Below the pieces are notes generated by a model, which made no database searches, had not been told where the DNA came from, and was given only the letters and a program-made list of their open reading frames with translations. The position numbers and the translations under genes are program-made. This document shows, one piece after another, positions 47,475 through 55,370 of a DNA stretch of 64,000 bases. Where the stretch lies: positions 119,120 through 183,119 of the forward strand of contig DIJC01000018.1 of NCBI GenBank assembly GCA_002421005.1, in the 5' to 3' direction. Source of the stretch: Enterobacteriaceae bacterium UBA5654 (GTDB lineage Bacteria > Pseudomonadota > Gammaproteobacteria > Enterobacterales > Enterobacteriaceae). Position 1 is the stretch's first letter; each line of letters starts with the position of its first letter.

Positions 47475-48992
47475 ATGTCTGAACAAAATGTACAGACCGC
47501 TGATGATTCAGCCGATCTTAATAATGAACTGAAAGCGCGCCGTGAAAAACTGGCAAACCTGCGTGAGCAGGGCATTGCGTTCCCGAATGATTTTCGTCGA
47601 GACCATATTTCTGACGATCTGCACGCTGAATTTGGTGCAAAAGAGAACGAAGAACTTGAAGCCCTGAACATCGAAGTCTCCGTGGCCGGGCGCATGATGA
47701 CCCGTCGTATTATGGGTAAAGCCTCTTTCGTGACCTTGCAGGACGTCGGCGGTCGTATTCAGCTGTACGTTTCCCGCGACGATCTGCCGGAAGGCATCTA
47801 TAACGAACAGTTCAAAAAATGGGATTTGGGCGACATTCTCGGCGCGAAAGGCAAGCTGTTTAAAACCAAAACCGGCGAGCTGTCTGTTCACTGCACCGAG
47901 CTGCGTCTGCTGACCAAAGCCCTGCGCCCGCTGCCGGATAAATTCCACGGCTTGCAGGATCAGGAAGCGCGCTACCGCCAGCGCTATCTGGATCTCATCT
48001 CTAACGATGAATCCCGCAACACGTTTAAAATCCGCTCCCAGATCCTCGCGGGTATGCGCCAGTTCATGGTCGGACGCGGTTTTATGGAAGTCGAAACCCC
48101 GATGATGCAGGTGATCCCTGGCGGCGCTTCCGCGCGTCCGTTTATCACCCATCATAACGCGCTGGATCTGGACATGTACCTGCGTATCGCGCCGGAACTG
48201 TACCTGAAACGTCTGGTGGTTGGCGGCTTCGAGCGCGTGTTCGAAATCAACCGTAACTTCCGTAATGAAGGCATCTCCGTGCGTCATAACCCAGAGTTCA
48301 CCATGATGGAACTCTATATGGCGTATGCAGATTACAAAGATCTGATCGAACTGACCGAATCCCTGTTCCGCACCCTGGCGCAGAATATTCTGGGCAAAAC
48401 CGAAGTGCCTTACGGCGATGAAACCTTCGATTTCGGCAAGCCGTTTGAAAAACTGACCATGCGCGAAGCGATCAAGAAATACCGCCCGGAAACCGAAATG
48501 GCGGATCTGGATAATTTCGACTCGGCAAAAGCGATTGCTGAAGCTATCGGTATCAAGGTTGAGAAGAGCTGGGGTCTGGGCCGTATCGTGACCGAAATCT
48601 TCGAAGAAGTGGCCGAAGCGCATCTGATTCAGCCGACTTTCATCACCGAATACCCGGCAGAAGTGTCTCCGCTGGCGCGCCGTAATGACGTGAACCCGGA
48701 AATCACCGACCGTTTCGAATTCTTCATCGGCGGCCGTGAAATCGGCAATGGCTTTAGCGAGCTGAACGATGCAGAAGATCAGGCGCAGCGCTTCCTGGAT
48801 CAGGTTAACGCCAAAGAAGCGGGTGACGACGAAGCGATGTTCTACGACGAAGACTACGTGACCGCGCTGGAGCACGGTCTGCCGCCGACTGCAGGTCTGG
48901 GTATTGGGATCGACCGTATGGTTATGCTGTTCACGAACAGCCACACCATCCGCGACGTGATCCTGTTCCCGGCAATGCGTCCGACGAAGTAA
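47475..48992 (+). CDS. lysS: Lysyl-tRNA synthetase (constitutive)
   Basis: This 505-aa class II aminoacyl-tRNA synthetase has an N-terminal OB-fold anticodon-binding domain (about 60-150) and the class II motifs, including FRNEGISVRHNPEFTMMELY (motif 2) and GLGIGIDRMVMLFT (motif 3). It follows prfB after nine bases, so the two are co-transcribed. Length equals E. coli LysS. An intrinsic terminator follows. Confidence 0.97.
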   Translation: MSEQNVQTADDSADLNNELKARREKLANLREQGIAFPNDFRRDHISDDLHAEFGAKENEELEALNIEVSVAGRMMTRRIMGKASFVTLQDVGGRIQLYVSRDDLPEGIYNEQFKKWDLGDILGAKGKLFKTKTGELSVHCTELRLLTKALRPLPDKFHGLQDQEARYRQRYLDLISNDESRNTFKIRSQILAGMRQFMVGRGFMEVETPMMQVIPGGASARPFITHHNALDLDMYLRIAPELYLKRLVVGGFERVFEINRNFRNEGISVRHNPEFTMMELYMAYADYKDLIELTESLFRTLAQNILGKTEVPYGDETFDFGKPFEKLTMREAIKKYRPETEMADLDNFDSAKAIAEAIGIKVEKSWGLGRIVTEIFEEVAEAHLIQPTFITEYPAEVSPLARRNDVNPEITDRFEFFIGGREIGNGFSELNDAEDQAQRFLDQVNAKEAGDDEAMFYDEDYVTALEHGLPPTAGLGIGIDRMVMLFTNSHTIRDVILFPAMRPTK

Positions 48993-49011
48993 GCGTAACA
49001 CGTTGAAGATA

Positions 49012-49041
49012 AGCCCTGGCTTTTAGCGCCGGGGCTTTTTT
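49012..49041 (+). terminator. Intrinsic terminator of lysS
   Basis: AGCCCTGGC/GCCGGGGCT (one G-T pair) with a 7-base loop is followed by six T residues. It touches the stop codon of the convergent idi gene. Confidence 0.88.
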
Positions 49042-49588
49042 ATGGCTGTTGGATAAACGCCGTTAACGCGGCGCGCGCGTCGGCAGAAGAAGCCTGCTGT
49101 ACCATCCACGGGCTGAACGCCCACGGGGTGGCGGCTATGGCGTGAAACATATCATCCAGCGCCACCCACTGATAGCCCATCACCTCATCAGGATTGGCGT
49201 GGATATCGCTGATAACCCGCGCGGCATACACCGGGCAGACTTCGTTTTCCATAATGCCGGACGGATCGGTTTCACAGTAGCGAAACGCCGGATAGACGAG
49301 GACCAGATCGGCAATTTCCACGCCCAGCTCGAAGCGGCAACGGCGGGAAACCGCCTCTTCCAGTGTCTCTCCGCTTTGCGGATGTCCACACGCCGAGTTG
49401 GTCCACACGCCCGGCCAGGCTTTTTTGCCCAGCGCGCGGCGCGTCACCAGAAACTGCCCCTGCGCGTTGAACAACCATGAGGAAAAAGCCAGGTGCAGCG
49501 GCGTTGTGGCTGTGTGCGCGGCATATTTCTCCAGCGTGCCGGATGGCTGTCCCTGCGCATCCAATAAAATGACATGTTCCCTGATCAT
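49040..49588 (-). CDS. idi: Isopentenyl-diphosphate delta-isomerase (type I)
   Basis: This 182-aa Nudix-fold enzyme interconverts isopentenyl and dimethylallyl diphosphate for isoprenoid synthesis. NSACGHPQSGE carries the catalytic Cys and metal-binding His, and ENEVCPVYAA the catalytic Glu region. I chose ATG 49588, giving the E. coli length; a start at 49654 lacks support. It supplies precursors for the ubiquinone made by the ubi genes in this window. Confidence 0.95.
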   Translation of the reverse strand: MIREHVILLDAQGQPSGTLEKYAAHTATTPLHLAFSSWLFNAQGQFLVTRRALGKKAWPGVWTNSACGHPQSGETLEEAVSRRCRFELGVEIADLVLVYPAFRYCETDPSGIMENEVCPVYAARVISDIHANPDEVMGYQWVALDDMFHAIAATPWAFSPWMVQQASSADARAALTAFIQQP

Positions 49589-49911
49589 AAATGCTCCTGA
49601 CGATAAAAAGTGACCCGCAGGCCACCGTGTCTTCAGGCAACAAGGGTAGCCCAAAAATGGGGGAAAGGCATTACCAATACAGGCTCTGGAGCATACAGGC
49701 GAACCGCCTGGCGTTTATTATCAAAGGTCAATCTGGTTGATACTCGCGTATAAAGATGTCTCCCGTAAGGGCAAGGGCGCCCAGGCTGCCGCAGATGACG
49801 CATCCGCCCGCGAGGGTTATCCGATTCCGGTGGTTTAAGTACGCTAATCATTGGCATCTTTTGCCAGGCTGCTATCATAAGTCACCCGATCTACTGTACC
49901 GAGGTTACGTT
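49589..49911. other. Intergenic region idi / ygeR
   Basis: About 323 bases between divergent genes. It holds a small perfect hairpin CAGGCG/CGCCTG at 49696-49710 followed by a T-rich stretch, and no ORF I would support. The ygeR frame stays open upstream to 49756 but without a credible start. I see no recognised RNA. Confidence 0.4.
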
Positions 49912-50640
49912 TTGCGCGCAGGAAGCCTGATCACCCATCGTTTTCGTCCTATGTGCTGCCTGGCGGCGGCGCTGTTTCTGGCAGGCTGTTCGGGCAGTTC
50001 GGACTCCGACGGCAACGTTTATACCGTCAAGCGCGGCGATACGCTGTCGCGCATTTCCCGTCTCACCGGCACCAGCGTGAAAGATCTGGCGCGGATGAAT
50101 AATATTTCCCCGCCCTATACCATTGAAGTGGGGCAGCGGCTGAAGGTAGGAGGCAAATCCACCGCCGGGAAAAAATCAGCGTCCGGCAGCGGCACGAAGA
50201 CAGCCTCACGGCCTGCATCGCTGCCGCCCGTCAGTTGGCCCCCGGTTGGCGACCGCTGCTGGCGATGGCCGACCAGTGGCAAGGTGATCCTCACCTATTC
50301 AACGGCGGATGGCGGCAACAAGGGGATTGATATCACGGCACCGCGCGGACAGCCCATTTACGCGGCGGGATCGGGGAAAGTGGTTTACGTCGGCAACCAG
50401 CTACGCGGCTACGGTAATCTGATCATGATTAAGCATGGGGAAAATTACATCACCGCCTACGCGCACAACGAAAAGTTAATGGTCAACAACGGGCAGAGCG
50501 TGCAAATCGGGCAGCAAATTGCGACGATGGGCAGCAGCGACACAGACTCCGTGCGGCTTCATTTCCAGATCCGCTACAAGGCCACGGCTATCGATCCGCT
50601 GCGCTATCTGCCGTCGCAGGGCAGCAAACCCAAATGTTAA
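49912..50640 (+). CDS. ygeR: YgeR, LysM and M23/LytM-domain lipoprotein
   Basis: This 242-aa protein has a lipoprotein signal with lipobox LAGC, a LysM domain (VYTVKRGDTLSRISRLTGTS), a Ser/Lys/Gly-rich linker and a C-terminal LytM domain (GGNKGIDITAPRGQPIYAAG, YGNLIMIKHG). E. coli YgeR activates the amidase AmiC-type cell-wall hydrolases and has been called ActS. I chose TTG 49912 because GAGG lies seven bases upstream; ATG 49951 would leave too short a signal. The M23 zinc ligands are incomplete, as in the EnvC/NlpD activators. Confidence 0.9.
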   Translation: MRAGSLITHRFRPMCCLAAALFLAGCSGSSDSDGNVYTVKRGDTLSRISRLTGTSVKDLARMNNISPPYTIEVGQRLKVGGKSTAGKKSASGSGTKTASRPASLPPVSWPPVGDRCWRWPTSGKVILTYSTADGGNKGIDITAPRGQPIYAAGSGKVVYVGNQLRGYGNLIMIKHGENYITAYAHNEKLMVNNGQSVQIGQQIATMGSSDTDSVRLHFQIRYKATAIDPLRYLPSQGSKPKC

Positions 50641-50719
50641 CGGCGAATTAATCGCCAGTCAGACCCTAGGTCTCTTGTCAGACAGAGCGTAAGGTTTATA
50701 ATGCCTTACGCACCTCAAA

Positions 50720-50793
50720 GCGGGCGTAGTTCAATGGCAGAACGAGAGCTTCCCAAGCTCTATACGAGGGTTCGATTCCCTTCGCCCGCTCCA
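50720..50793 (+). tRNA. glyU: tRNA-Gly (anticodon CCC)
   Basis: A complete 74-nt cloverleaf with encoded CCA: acceptor stem GCGGGCG/CGCCCGC, D-loop AGTTCAATGG, anticodon loop TTCCCAA (anticodon CCC), and T-loop GGTTCGATTCC. It differs from the E. coli glyU sequence I remember by one base in the D-loop. In E. coli this tRNA borders the ETT2 island; here it borders the T6SS cargo island. Confidence 0.97.
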
Positions 50794-51074
50794 GATCTCT
50801 CCCCTTGTGGCAAAACTTCGATAAAACTCGCTTTGCTTTCAACAAATTACTTAGCATAAGTTGTCGTGATCGTTCTACCATTGAACGGCGAACTATCATC
50901 ACAAGGTACACTTTTAGTTGTCACGGATAGTTACTATGGAAGTGAGAGTATAACTATGGCTTACTGTTTCTGAAAAGTTAACGGCGAAGACCAGATCGAA
51001 GTAAAGCACTATAACGTAGTAGGCTACGCAGAGCAGTAAGATACTCACCTATCTGATCCAGAACTTCTTATTCA
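50794..51074. other. Left junction of the glyU island
   Basis: About 281 AT-rich bases separate the tRNA from the first island gene. No integrase and no intact gene is seen. A short stretch near 50979-51047 can be read as VNGEDQIEVKHYNVVGYAEQ followed by a stop, but with no start; it may be the tail of a lost gene. I found no repeat of the tRNA 3' end. Confidence 0.4.
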
Positions 51075-51347
51075 TCATCTCACCTTTTTAAAGATAAGTA
51101 GGATCAGAGGTACACCGATCACGAAACCGTAAATTGCCGCATCAAAAACACCATTTGTAGCTTGAGCAAGTGAATCAACAGCCTGGTAATACTCTTTTAA
51201 TGGAACAGGGTCTGAGACAAGAGTCTGATTTTCAGAGAAAACCGCGAATGCTTGTGAGGCGACGAACAGACCGAGGAAGTAACCCAGGCTGACAATGCAA
51301 ATCCCTCCCCAACGGAGAATGGTTTTAGTTCTACTCGTCAACGTCAT
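51075..51347 (-). CDS. Putative immunity protein of the PAAR effector (two membrane helices)
   Basis: This 90-aa protein has two membrane segments (about 12-36, WGGICIVSLGYFLGLFVASQ, and about 70-87, IYGFVIGVPLILLIF) around a periplasmic stretch of about 35 residues. I chose ATG 51347, with AGGTGG five bases upstream; a GTG at 51356 is less likely. It overlaps the 3' end of the PAAR effector gene by 17 bases. Small size, overlap and membrane location are typical of T6SS immunity proteins against effectors acting in the periplasm. No family name is recognised. Confidence 0.65.
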   Translation of the reverse strand: MTLTSRTKTILRWGGICIVSLGYFLGLFVASQAFAVFSENQTLVSDPVPLKEYYQAVDSLAQATNGVFDAAIYGFVIGVPLILLIFKKVR

Positions 51348-52488
51348 AAGAACCACCTAATACACCGCCAAAAGTACCGCTGGAATACTGTGATAATGAA
51401 TCGCCAGTAGCGGCGGCTTCGGCTGCAATGTGCTGAACTTTCCCCTTTGGCGACTTTTGGTAGCACGGTAAATTGTCCTTGTTGGGATACATTTTTTTAA
51501 ACTCGTTTGTCATTTCAACAACAGTCATTGATGAGAAGTCAGAGCTTTTTGACTCAAGATAACGCTGCAATGATACAGGGATAGTGAAATCTTCTGCTAT
51601 GTCGATTGGTAGCTGTGTAGTCGTGGAAGTGTAACCGTGTTCGAATACCTTTGAACCAGCAAACTTGATCCCTTCAACAGAGTGAGTGGTACAGTTATTT
51701 CCTGTTACGTCATACTCATCAATTGTGTGGCCTCTTCGTTGGGTTGTTTCTTTCATCTCCGATGTTCGAATCGCTGGTTCACCCTTGTTCCAAAGATCTT
51801 CAAAGAATTGCCTCGTTTTCGTCGGATCGGCATCATCAATTCGAAATGCTCTTGCGCCCATCCGGTACAGTTCTGCTCTATAGTAAACCCTCGCATCTTC
51901 ACCTTGCAGAAAGTTTAAAATCCCATCACCAGTTAAATTTCCTGGGCCTGTCCTGCCGTAGCGACCATAGGTATAGAGATAAATCGAATTATTCTCGTGT
52001 ACAGAAACATAAGCATGTCCTGCGTCGGTGGTTTCAGTCCAGATGTAAACACCGTTCAATAACGGGTTATCTTCTGGCTTGCAGGTGTCAGCAAAGCTGC
52101 TTTGCTTCTTCGCTACCTGTGCATGTTGCTCTGGCTCTTGTAGTGGTTCAGATACTGCTTTCGTTTGCACGGGGGCAGATGCTGCTTCTACTGGAGCCTG
52201 GTAAGGGCCGTGGCGCATAAAAGTATGGGTAGGGATGAAAAAAGCCTTACACGGACAGGTAGAACGGCTGTAGATCGTACTGGCGGCTAACTGCCCGTGA
52301 ATGTACTCGCCAGGGTATCCACCTACCACGCTGTATTTACCAGGGTGTTTACCACAGGATACCTGGCAGCCTACTGTTGCTTGTCTGTTTTGATTCGGGC
52401 CAATTTTCTTCCCTTTCGGGTGTCCAGTCAGTACAGATCCCCCGCATGTTGTTTTATCGCCCTGTACTATCCAAAAGCCTGTAGCCAT
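51331..52488 (-). CDS. PAAR-domain T6SS effector with permuted papain-like C-terminal domain
   Basis: In this 385-aa protein, residues 1-95 form a PAAR domain (GDKTTCGGSVLTGHP near 10-24, Cys-rich second half) that would sharpen the VgrG spike. A Pro/Gln-rich linker (95-135) leads to a domain with GHAYVSV (His158) and, about 108 residues later, NNCTTHS (Cys266). The order His then Cys is that of circularly permuted NlpC/P60 or DUF4105/LRAT-type hydrolases, so a peptidoglycan amidase or acyl hydrolase is inferred. GGAG precedes the ATG. It is downstream of a possible adaptor and upstream of a two-helix immunity candidate. Confidence 0.75.
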   Translation of the reverse strand: MATGFWIVQGDKTTCGGSVLTGHPKGKKIGPNQNRQATVGCQVSCGKHPGKYSVVGGYPGEYIHGQLAASTIYSRSTCPCKAFFIPTHTFMRHGPYQAPVEAASAPVQTKAVSEPLQEPEQHAQVAKKQSSFADTCKPEDNPLLNGVYIWTETTDAGHAYVSVHENNSIYLYTYGRYGRTGPGNLTGDGILNFLQGEDARVYYRAELYRMGARAFRIDDADPTKTRQFFEDLWNKGEPAIRTSEMKETTQRRGHTIDEYDVTGNNCTTHSVEGIKFAGSKVFEHGYTSTTTQLPIDIAEDFTIPVSLQRYLESKSSDFSSMTVVEMTNEFKKMYPNKDNLPCYQKSPKGKVQHIAAEAAATGDSLSQYSSGTFGGVLGGSYDVDE

Positions 52489-52507
52489 CTTCTGAACTCC
52501 TTATTTT

Positions 52508-52993
52508 TTAGAGTGCCGCTGGAGTGAGAAAATCGGCCAGCATTGCTGGGCTATTATCTAACTGGCACAGGAGAGCATACTCTTGTGGGGTGCTAACAAT
52601 CACATCACCGTTATCAAGCTGGCTTCCTGTGAGGGCAAAAGAAACGCCGTTCCCGTTGGTATTGACTGATCCCGATCCGTTGATGATTCTTGCGCTTTTT
52701 CCGTCAGGATAAACAACGTAATCACCAACCATTGCCCGATTAACCTCGCTCCCGTCTTTGAGAGTAAATGAATCGTTGGCACTGGCTTTCTCAATCTTCC
52801 CGCCGTTTCGGGTGAGTGATCCCGCAGTGGCAAAGCGCCAAATTGCGACTAAAGAACGGTCTTTCATTTCTTCAACATGGGATTTGAAAATCTGACGTTG
52901 TTCTTCGTCTGCGTTTGCCAATTGCTCTGCGCTGAATGGATTCTTGAATGATGCGAGCACCGATGGAGTGAGTTCGTTGGTATATTGCTGCAT
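52508..52993 (-). CDS. Unknown protein upstream of PAAR effector, possible adaptor
   Basis: I do not recognise this 161-aa soluble protein. Residues 1-55 are helical and charged (NPFSAEQLANADEEQRQIFK). Residues 60-160 are beta-rich, with GDYVVYPDGKSARIINGSG and a C-terminal helix. There is no signal or membrane segment. It is 19 bases upstream of the PAAR effector on the same strand, so a role as a loading adaptor or chaperone, or as a second PAAR-like spike partner, is possible but unproven. AGAGGG lies five bases before the ATG. Confidence 0.6.
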   Translation of the reverse strand: MQQYTNELTPSVLASFKNPFSAEQLANADEEQRQIFKSHVEEMKDRSLVAIWRFATAGSLTRNGGKIEKASANDSFTLKDGSEVNRAMVGDYVVYPDGKSARIINGSGSVNTNGNGVSFALTGSQLDNGDVIVSTPQEYALLCQLDNSPAMLADFLTPAAL

Positions 52994-53156
52994 AAGTCCC
53001 TCTACTTATTATTAAAATAATCACAGCGGTCATTTTAATAACAATGACCATATGCGCAACAAGTAGTAGACTTAAGCGAAACTTCGTTTCGTAACAGAAG
53101 GTTATCCGGCAAAGTGGTGAGCGTTAATCTTCAATAAATCTTAGGCAGGGGATGTT

Positions 53157-53591
53157 ATGGCAGGTGTATTGGCAAGCACGGCGGCGGCAGTAGGGATTCT
53201 TGATAAAGCGGTGAGTATCACTCAGAAGCTGGCGAATAACAGCGATGAACTGGACAAAGCAACGCTCAAACTTGAGTTGGCTAATCTGATGGTTGAACTT
53301 GCTAACGCCAAAATCGAAGCGATAACTACCCAGACTTTGCTTTTCGACGCTGAACAAAAAAACAAGCAGCTTGAAGAACAGTTGGTAGATAAATCAACGT
53401 TCGTATTTAAGCCGCCGTTGTACTGGAAAGAAGGTGATGAAACTCCTTTCTGTCCGAGATGCTACGAAGGGAACAATAAGAAGCACCACCTGCGCTCTGT
53501 CGTTCATGACGGTGTACCAGGCTACGGGATTAAGCCGACCAATAATTGGTCATGTATGCACTGCAAGTTTTCCCAAAAAAAGAGTAGTTAA
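53157..53591 (+). CDS. Coiled-coil/zinc-ribbon protein of unknown function
   Basis: In this 144-aa protein, residues about 10-80 form a long helical or coiled-coil segment (KLANNSDELDKATLKLELAN and on). The C-terminal part holds two CxxC pairs (FCPRCYE and CMHCKF) spaced about 35 residues apart, a likely zinc ribbon. Such proteins are common in prophages and islands; no function is established. It starts 163 bases from the divergent PAAR module. AGGGG lies upstream of the ATG. Confidence 0.6.
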   Translation: MAGVLASTAAAVGILDKAVSITQKLANNSDELDKATLKLELANLMVELANAKIEAITTQTLLFDAEQKNKQLEEQLVDKSTFVFKPPLYWKEGDETPFCPRCYEGNNKKHHLRSVVHDGVPGYGIKPTNNWSCMHCKFSQKKSS

Positions 53592-54031
53592 AAACCTACC
53601 CTGTTTAGCTGCTTAGGATTATTCCGGGGCGTGATTACGGTCACGTAGAAGAGATGATCGGTGGGAATGGAGTGTTTACCAAGGCAAGGGGGTGATGCTC
53701 TGCGCCATTGCTTGCGCTATTAAGCGCGAATTTTGAGGCACTCCCGGTTTTTACCCCGACAATCCCCAAATATCCGAGGGGTGAATAGTGGTAAACGTAC
53801 CTGCACATGGCATGCAGGCTCTGCCAGCGCTTCGCTCACGCTCCTGACGGTACACGAGCACCCTGATAAGGTGTGATCCTTCTGACAATCTGATGAACTC
53901 GCTACGCTTGTTGCTTGTACCACTAATGGGGCTTTATGGCTTCTATTGTTAAAAATCAGATAGTTAATCTGGATAGCCTACAAAACAACTTGTAACATAC
54001 CCCTAAATCATAAATGGGTATCAGGTGGTTT
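53592..54031. other. Island spacer with possible gene debris
   Basis: About 440 bases with no gene I can support. A minus-strand 67-codon frame (53720-53923) ends CHVQVRLPLFTPRIFGDCRG and is protein-like in part, perhaps a fragment of a small prophage protein, but it lacks a good start. The last 100 bases are AT-rich and must hold the promoter of the Tlde1-like effector. Confidence 0.4.
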
Positions 54032-54547
54032 ATGGCTCTACATGGAAAGTTTGTAATCAACGATGCTTACTACTCCCCGCTATCGTTTCCAGGAGTTGGC
54101 ACGTTCTTAGCGTTTTCTGGTAATGGTGCTTACCGTAACCGTGGGGCATGTGGAATGATCCCCAAAGAGGGGCCAGTGCCAGCGGGTAAATACTGGATTG
54201 TTGACCGCCCAGAAGGTGGACTCAGATCGCAAGTTAATGCAGGGATGCGGGACATCTATAATTATGTCGCTAACGGCGCTACATTCAGGCACAACGCATG
54301 GTTTGCAATATGGCGGGATGATTGGGGAATCGACGATTACACATGGATTGAGGGTGTTAAGCGTGGCAACTTCCGATTGCATCCAGGCTCTTTATCTGAA
54401 GGTTGTATCATTCTTCCGCATGATTCTGATTTTGCCATGTTAAGTAATGCCCTACTTCGGACGCAGCAGATAGATGTTCCTTGCATGAGAAAACTCAAGG
54501 CATACGGTACGGTTGAGGTGATCGCCAATGGCAAGACATGCCCTTAG
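54032..54547 (+). CDS. Tlde1-like T6SS effector (DUF2778, L,D-transpeptidase fold)
   Basis: This 171-aa protein matches the DUF2778/Tlde1 family. The N-terminus ALHGKFVIND is typical, and the catalytic region reads RLHPGSLSEGCI (His117, Ser122, Cys125). Tlde1 effectors, delivered to the periplasm of rivals by T6SS, cut or exchange peptidoglycan stem peptides. I chose ATG 54032, with AGGTGG upstream; an earlier in-frame start at 54014 is weaker. There is no signal peptide, as expected for T6SS cargo. The gene overlaps the putative immunity gene by 20 bases. Confidence 0.8.
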   Translation: MALHGKFVINDAYYSPLSFPGVGTFLAFSGNGAYRNRGACGMIPKEGPVPAGKYWIVDRPEGGLRSQVNAGMRDIYNYVANGATFRHNAWFAIWRDDWGIDDYTWIEGVKRGNFRLHPGSLSEGCIILPHDSDFAMLSNALLRTQQIDVPCMRKLKAYGTVEVIANGKTCP

Positions 54548-55076
54548 TTTGTTCATCAAGATAGTACTGTTCGTTGTGGTTATGCTGATCGTCGCAAAAG
54601 TGGTTCCGTATGATGGGTTGGTTAATTCTATTACGGGGCTTTTTGATTTCCAGAGTGCTAACAAGTTTACCCACTTTATTTTGGGGGAGCCTGATTTAGA
54701 GGCCTGGGAATCGTTAGGCGACTATTTCAGTATTCTGATCAACACACTGATCAGCGTACCTGGCATGAGCGCCATTATCACAGCGTACAGTGTCGTGACA
54801 CACAAAGTTAGTCCAGCAGGTGTTCCCAGAGAGTGGGCCAGTTCTACATTGCGGCGGTTCGCTAAAATCTTCGGGTTTACCTTCCTGTTTTGGGCGCTGT
54901 TCCGCTTGCTGCCTTACCAGTCCGTATTCCCCGATCAAACGTATTCGAATTTCACTATGGCGGCGATTGTGAGCTTCCAGTTGCTCTTAACGATTGTTTG
55001 CTACTGGTTCATTACGAAGAAAATCACAACCAAAAGGAGTTTGATAGCTCCAGCCCGTATCTCTACAAAGCTGTAG
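54528..55076 (+). CDS. Putative membrane immunity protein of the Tlde1-like effector
   Basis: This 182-aa protein has four predicted membrane helices (about 5-27, 66-89, 112-132, 142-163). It starts inside the effector gene. Its position, overlap and membrane nature support an immunity role. The last ~16 residues (after WFITKKI) are encoded by DNA that in another frame belongs to an hcp remnant, so the natural C-terminus may have been replaced by recombination. Confidence 0.65.
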   Translation: MARHALSLFIKIVLFVVVMLIVAKVVPYDGLVNSITGLFDFQSANKFTHFILGEPDLEAWESLGDYFSILINTLISVPGMSAIITAYSVVTHKVSPAGVPREWASSTLRRFAKIFGFTFLFWALFRLLPYQSVFPDQTYSNFTMAAIVSFQLLLTIVCYWFITKKITTKRSLIAPARISTKL

Positions 55077-55333
55077 CGACTGGTCAGACGTTGAAAAGTG
55101 CGGAGATCCGCTGGTATCGCATCAACCACGCAGGGCAGGAGGAATGCTACTTCGTTATGACCATTGAGGGCGTGAAAGTTACAGGCATTAACCCAGGGAT
55201 GCCAAACACTAAAATGGCGGGGAACTCGCAGATCAACCACATGGAATCTGTTTCCCTGATGTACGACAAAATCACCTGGCGTTATGTTGATGGTAATGTT
55301 CAGTATACGGACGATTGGAACGTGAGAGCGTAA
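55028..55333 (+). pseudogene. 5'-truncated hcp (T6SS tube protein), C-terminal part
   Basis: About 100 residues resemble the C-terminal two thirds of Hcp: FDSSSPYLYKAVATGQTL, EIRWYRINHAGQEECYFVMT, and the terminal KITWRYVDGNVQYTDDW. There is no start of its own. The frame continues upstream only as out-of-frame reading of the membrane gene, where a poor ATG at 54890 exists. Hcp normally has about 160-170 residues. This looks like a recombination product that joined an effector-immunity cassette to the tail of an hcp gene. Confidence 0.75.
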
Positions 55334-55347
55334 CCGCATAACACCAG

Positions 55348-55370
55348 AGGGGCCGCAACGGCCCCTTTAC
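55348..55370 (+). terminator. Terminator after the hcp remnant
   Basis: AGGGGCCG/CGGCCCCT is a perfect 8-bp stem with a CAA loop, followed by TTTACTTTTC. Confidence 0.75.

Noticed and set aside
47508..49001. A 497-codon minus-strand open frame over lysS
   Set aside because: It is a shadow of lysS with biased composition and no domain features.
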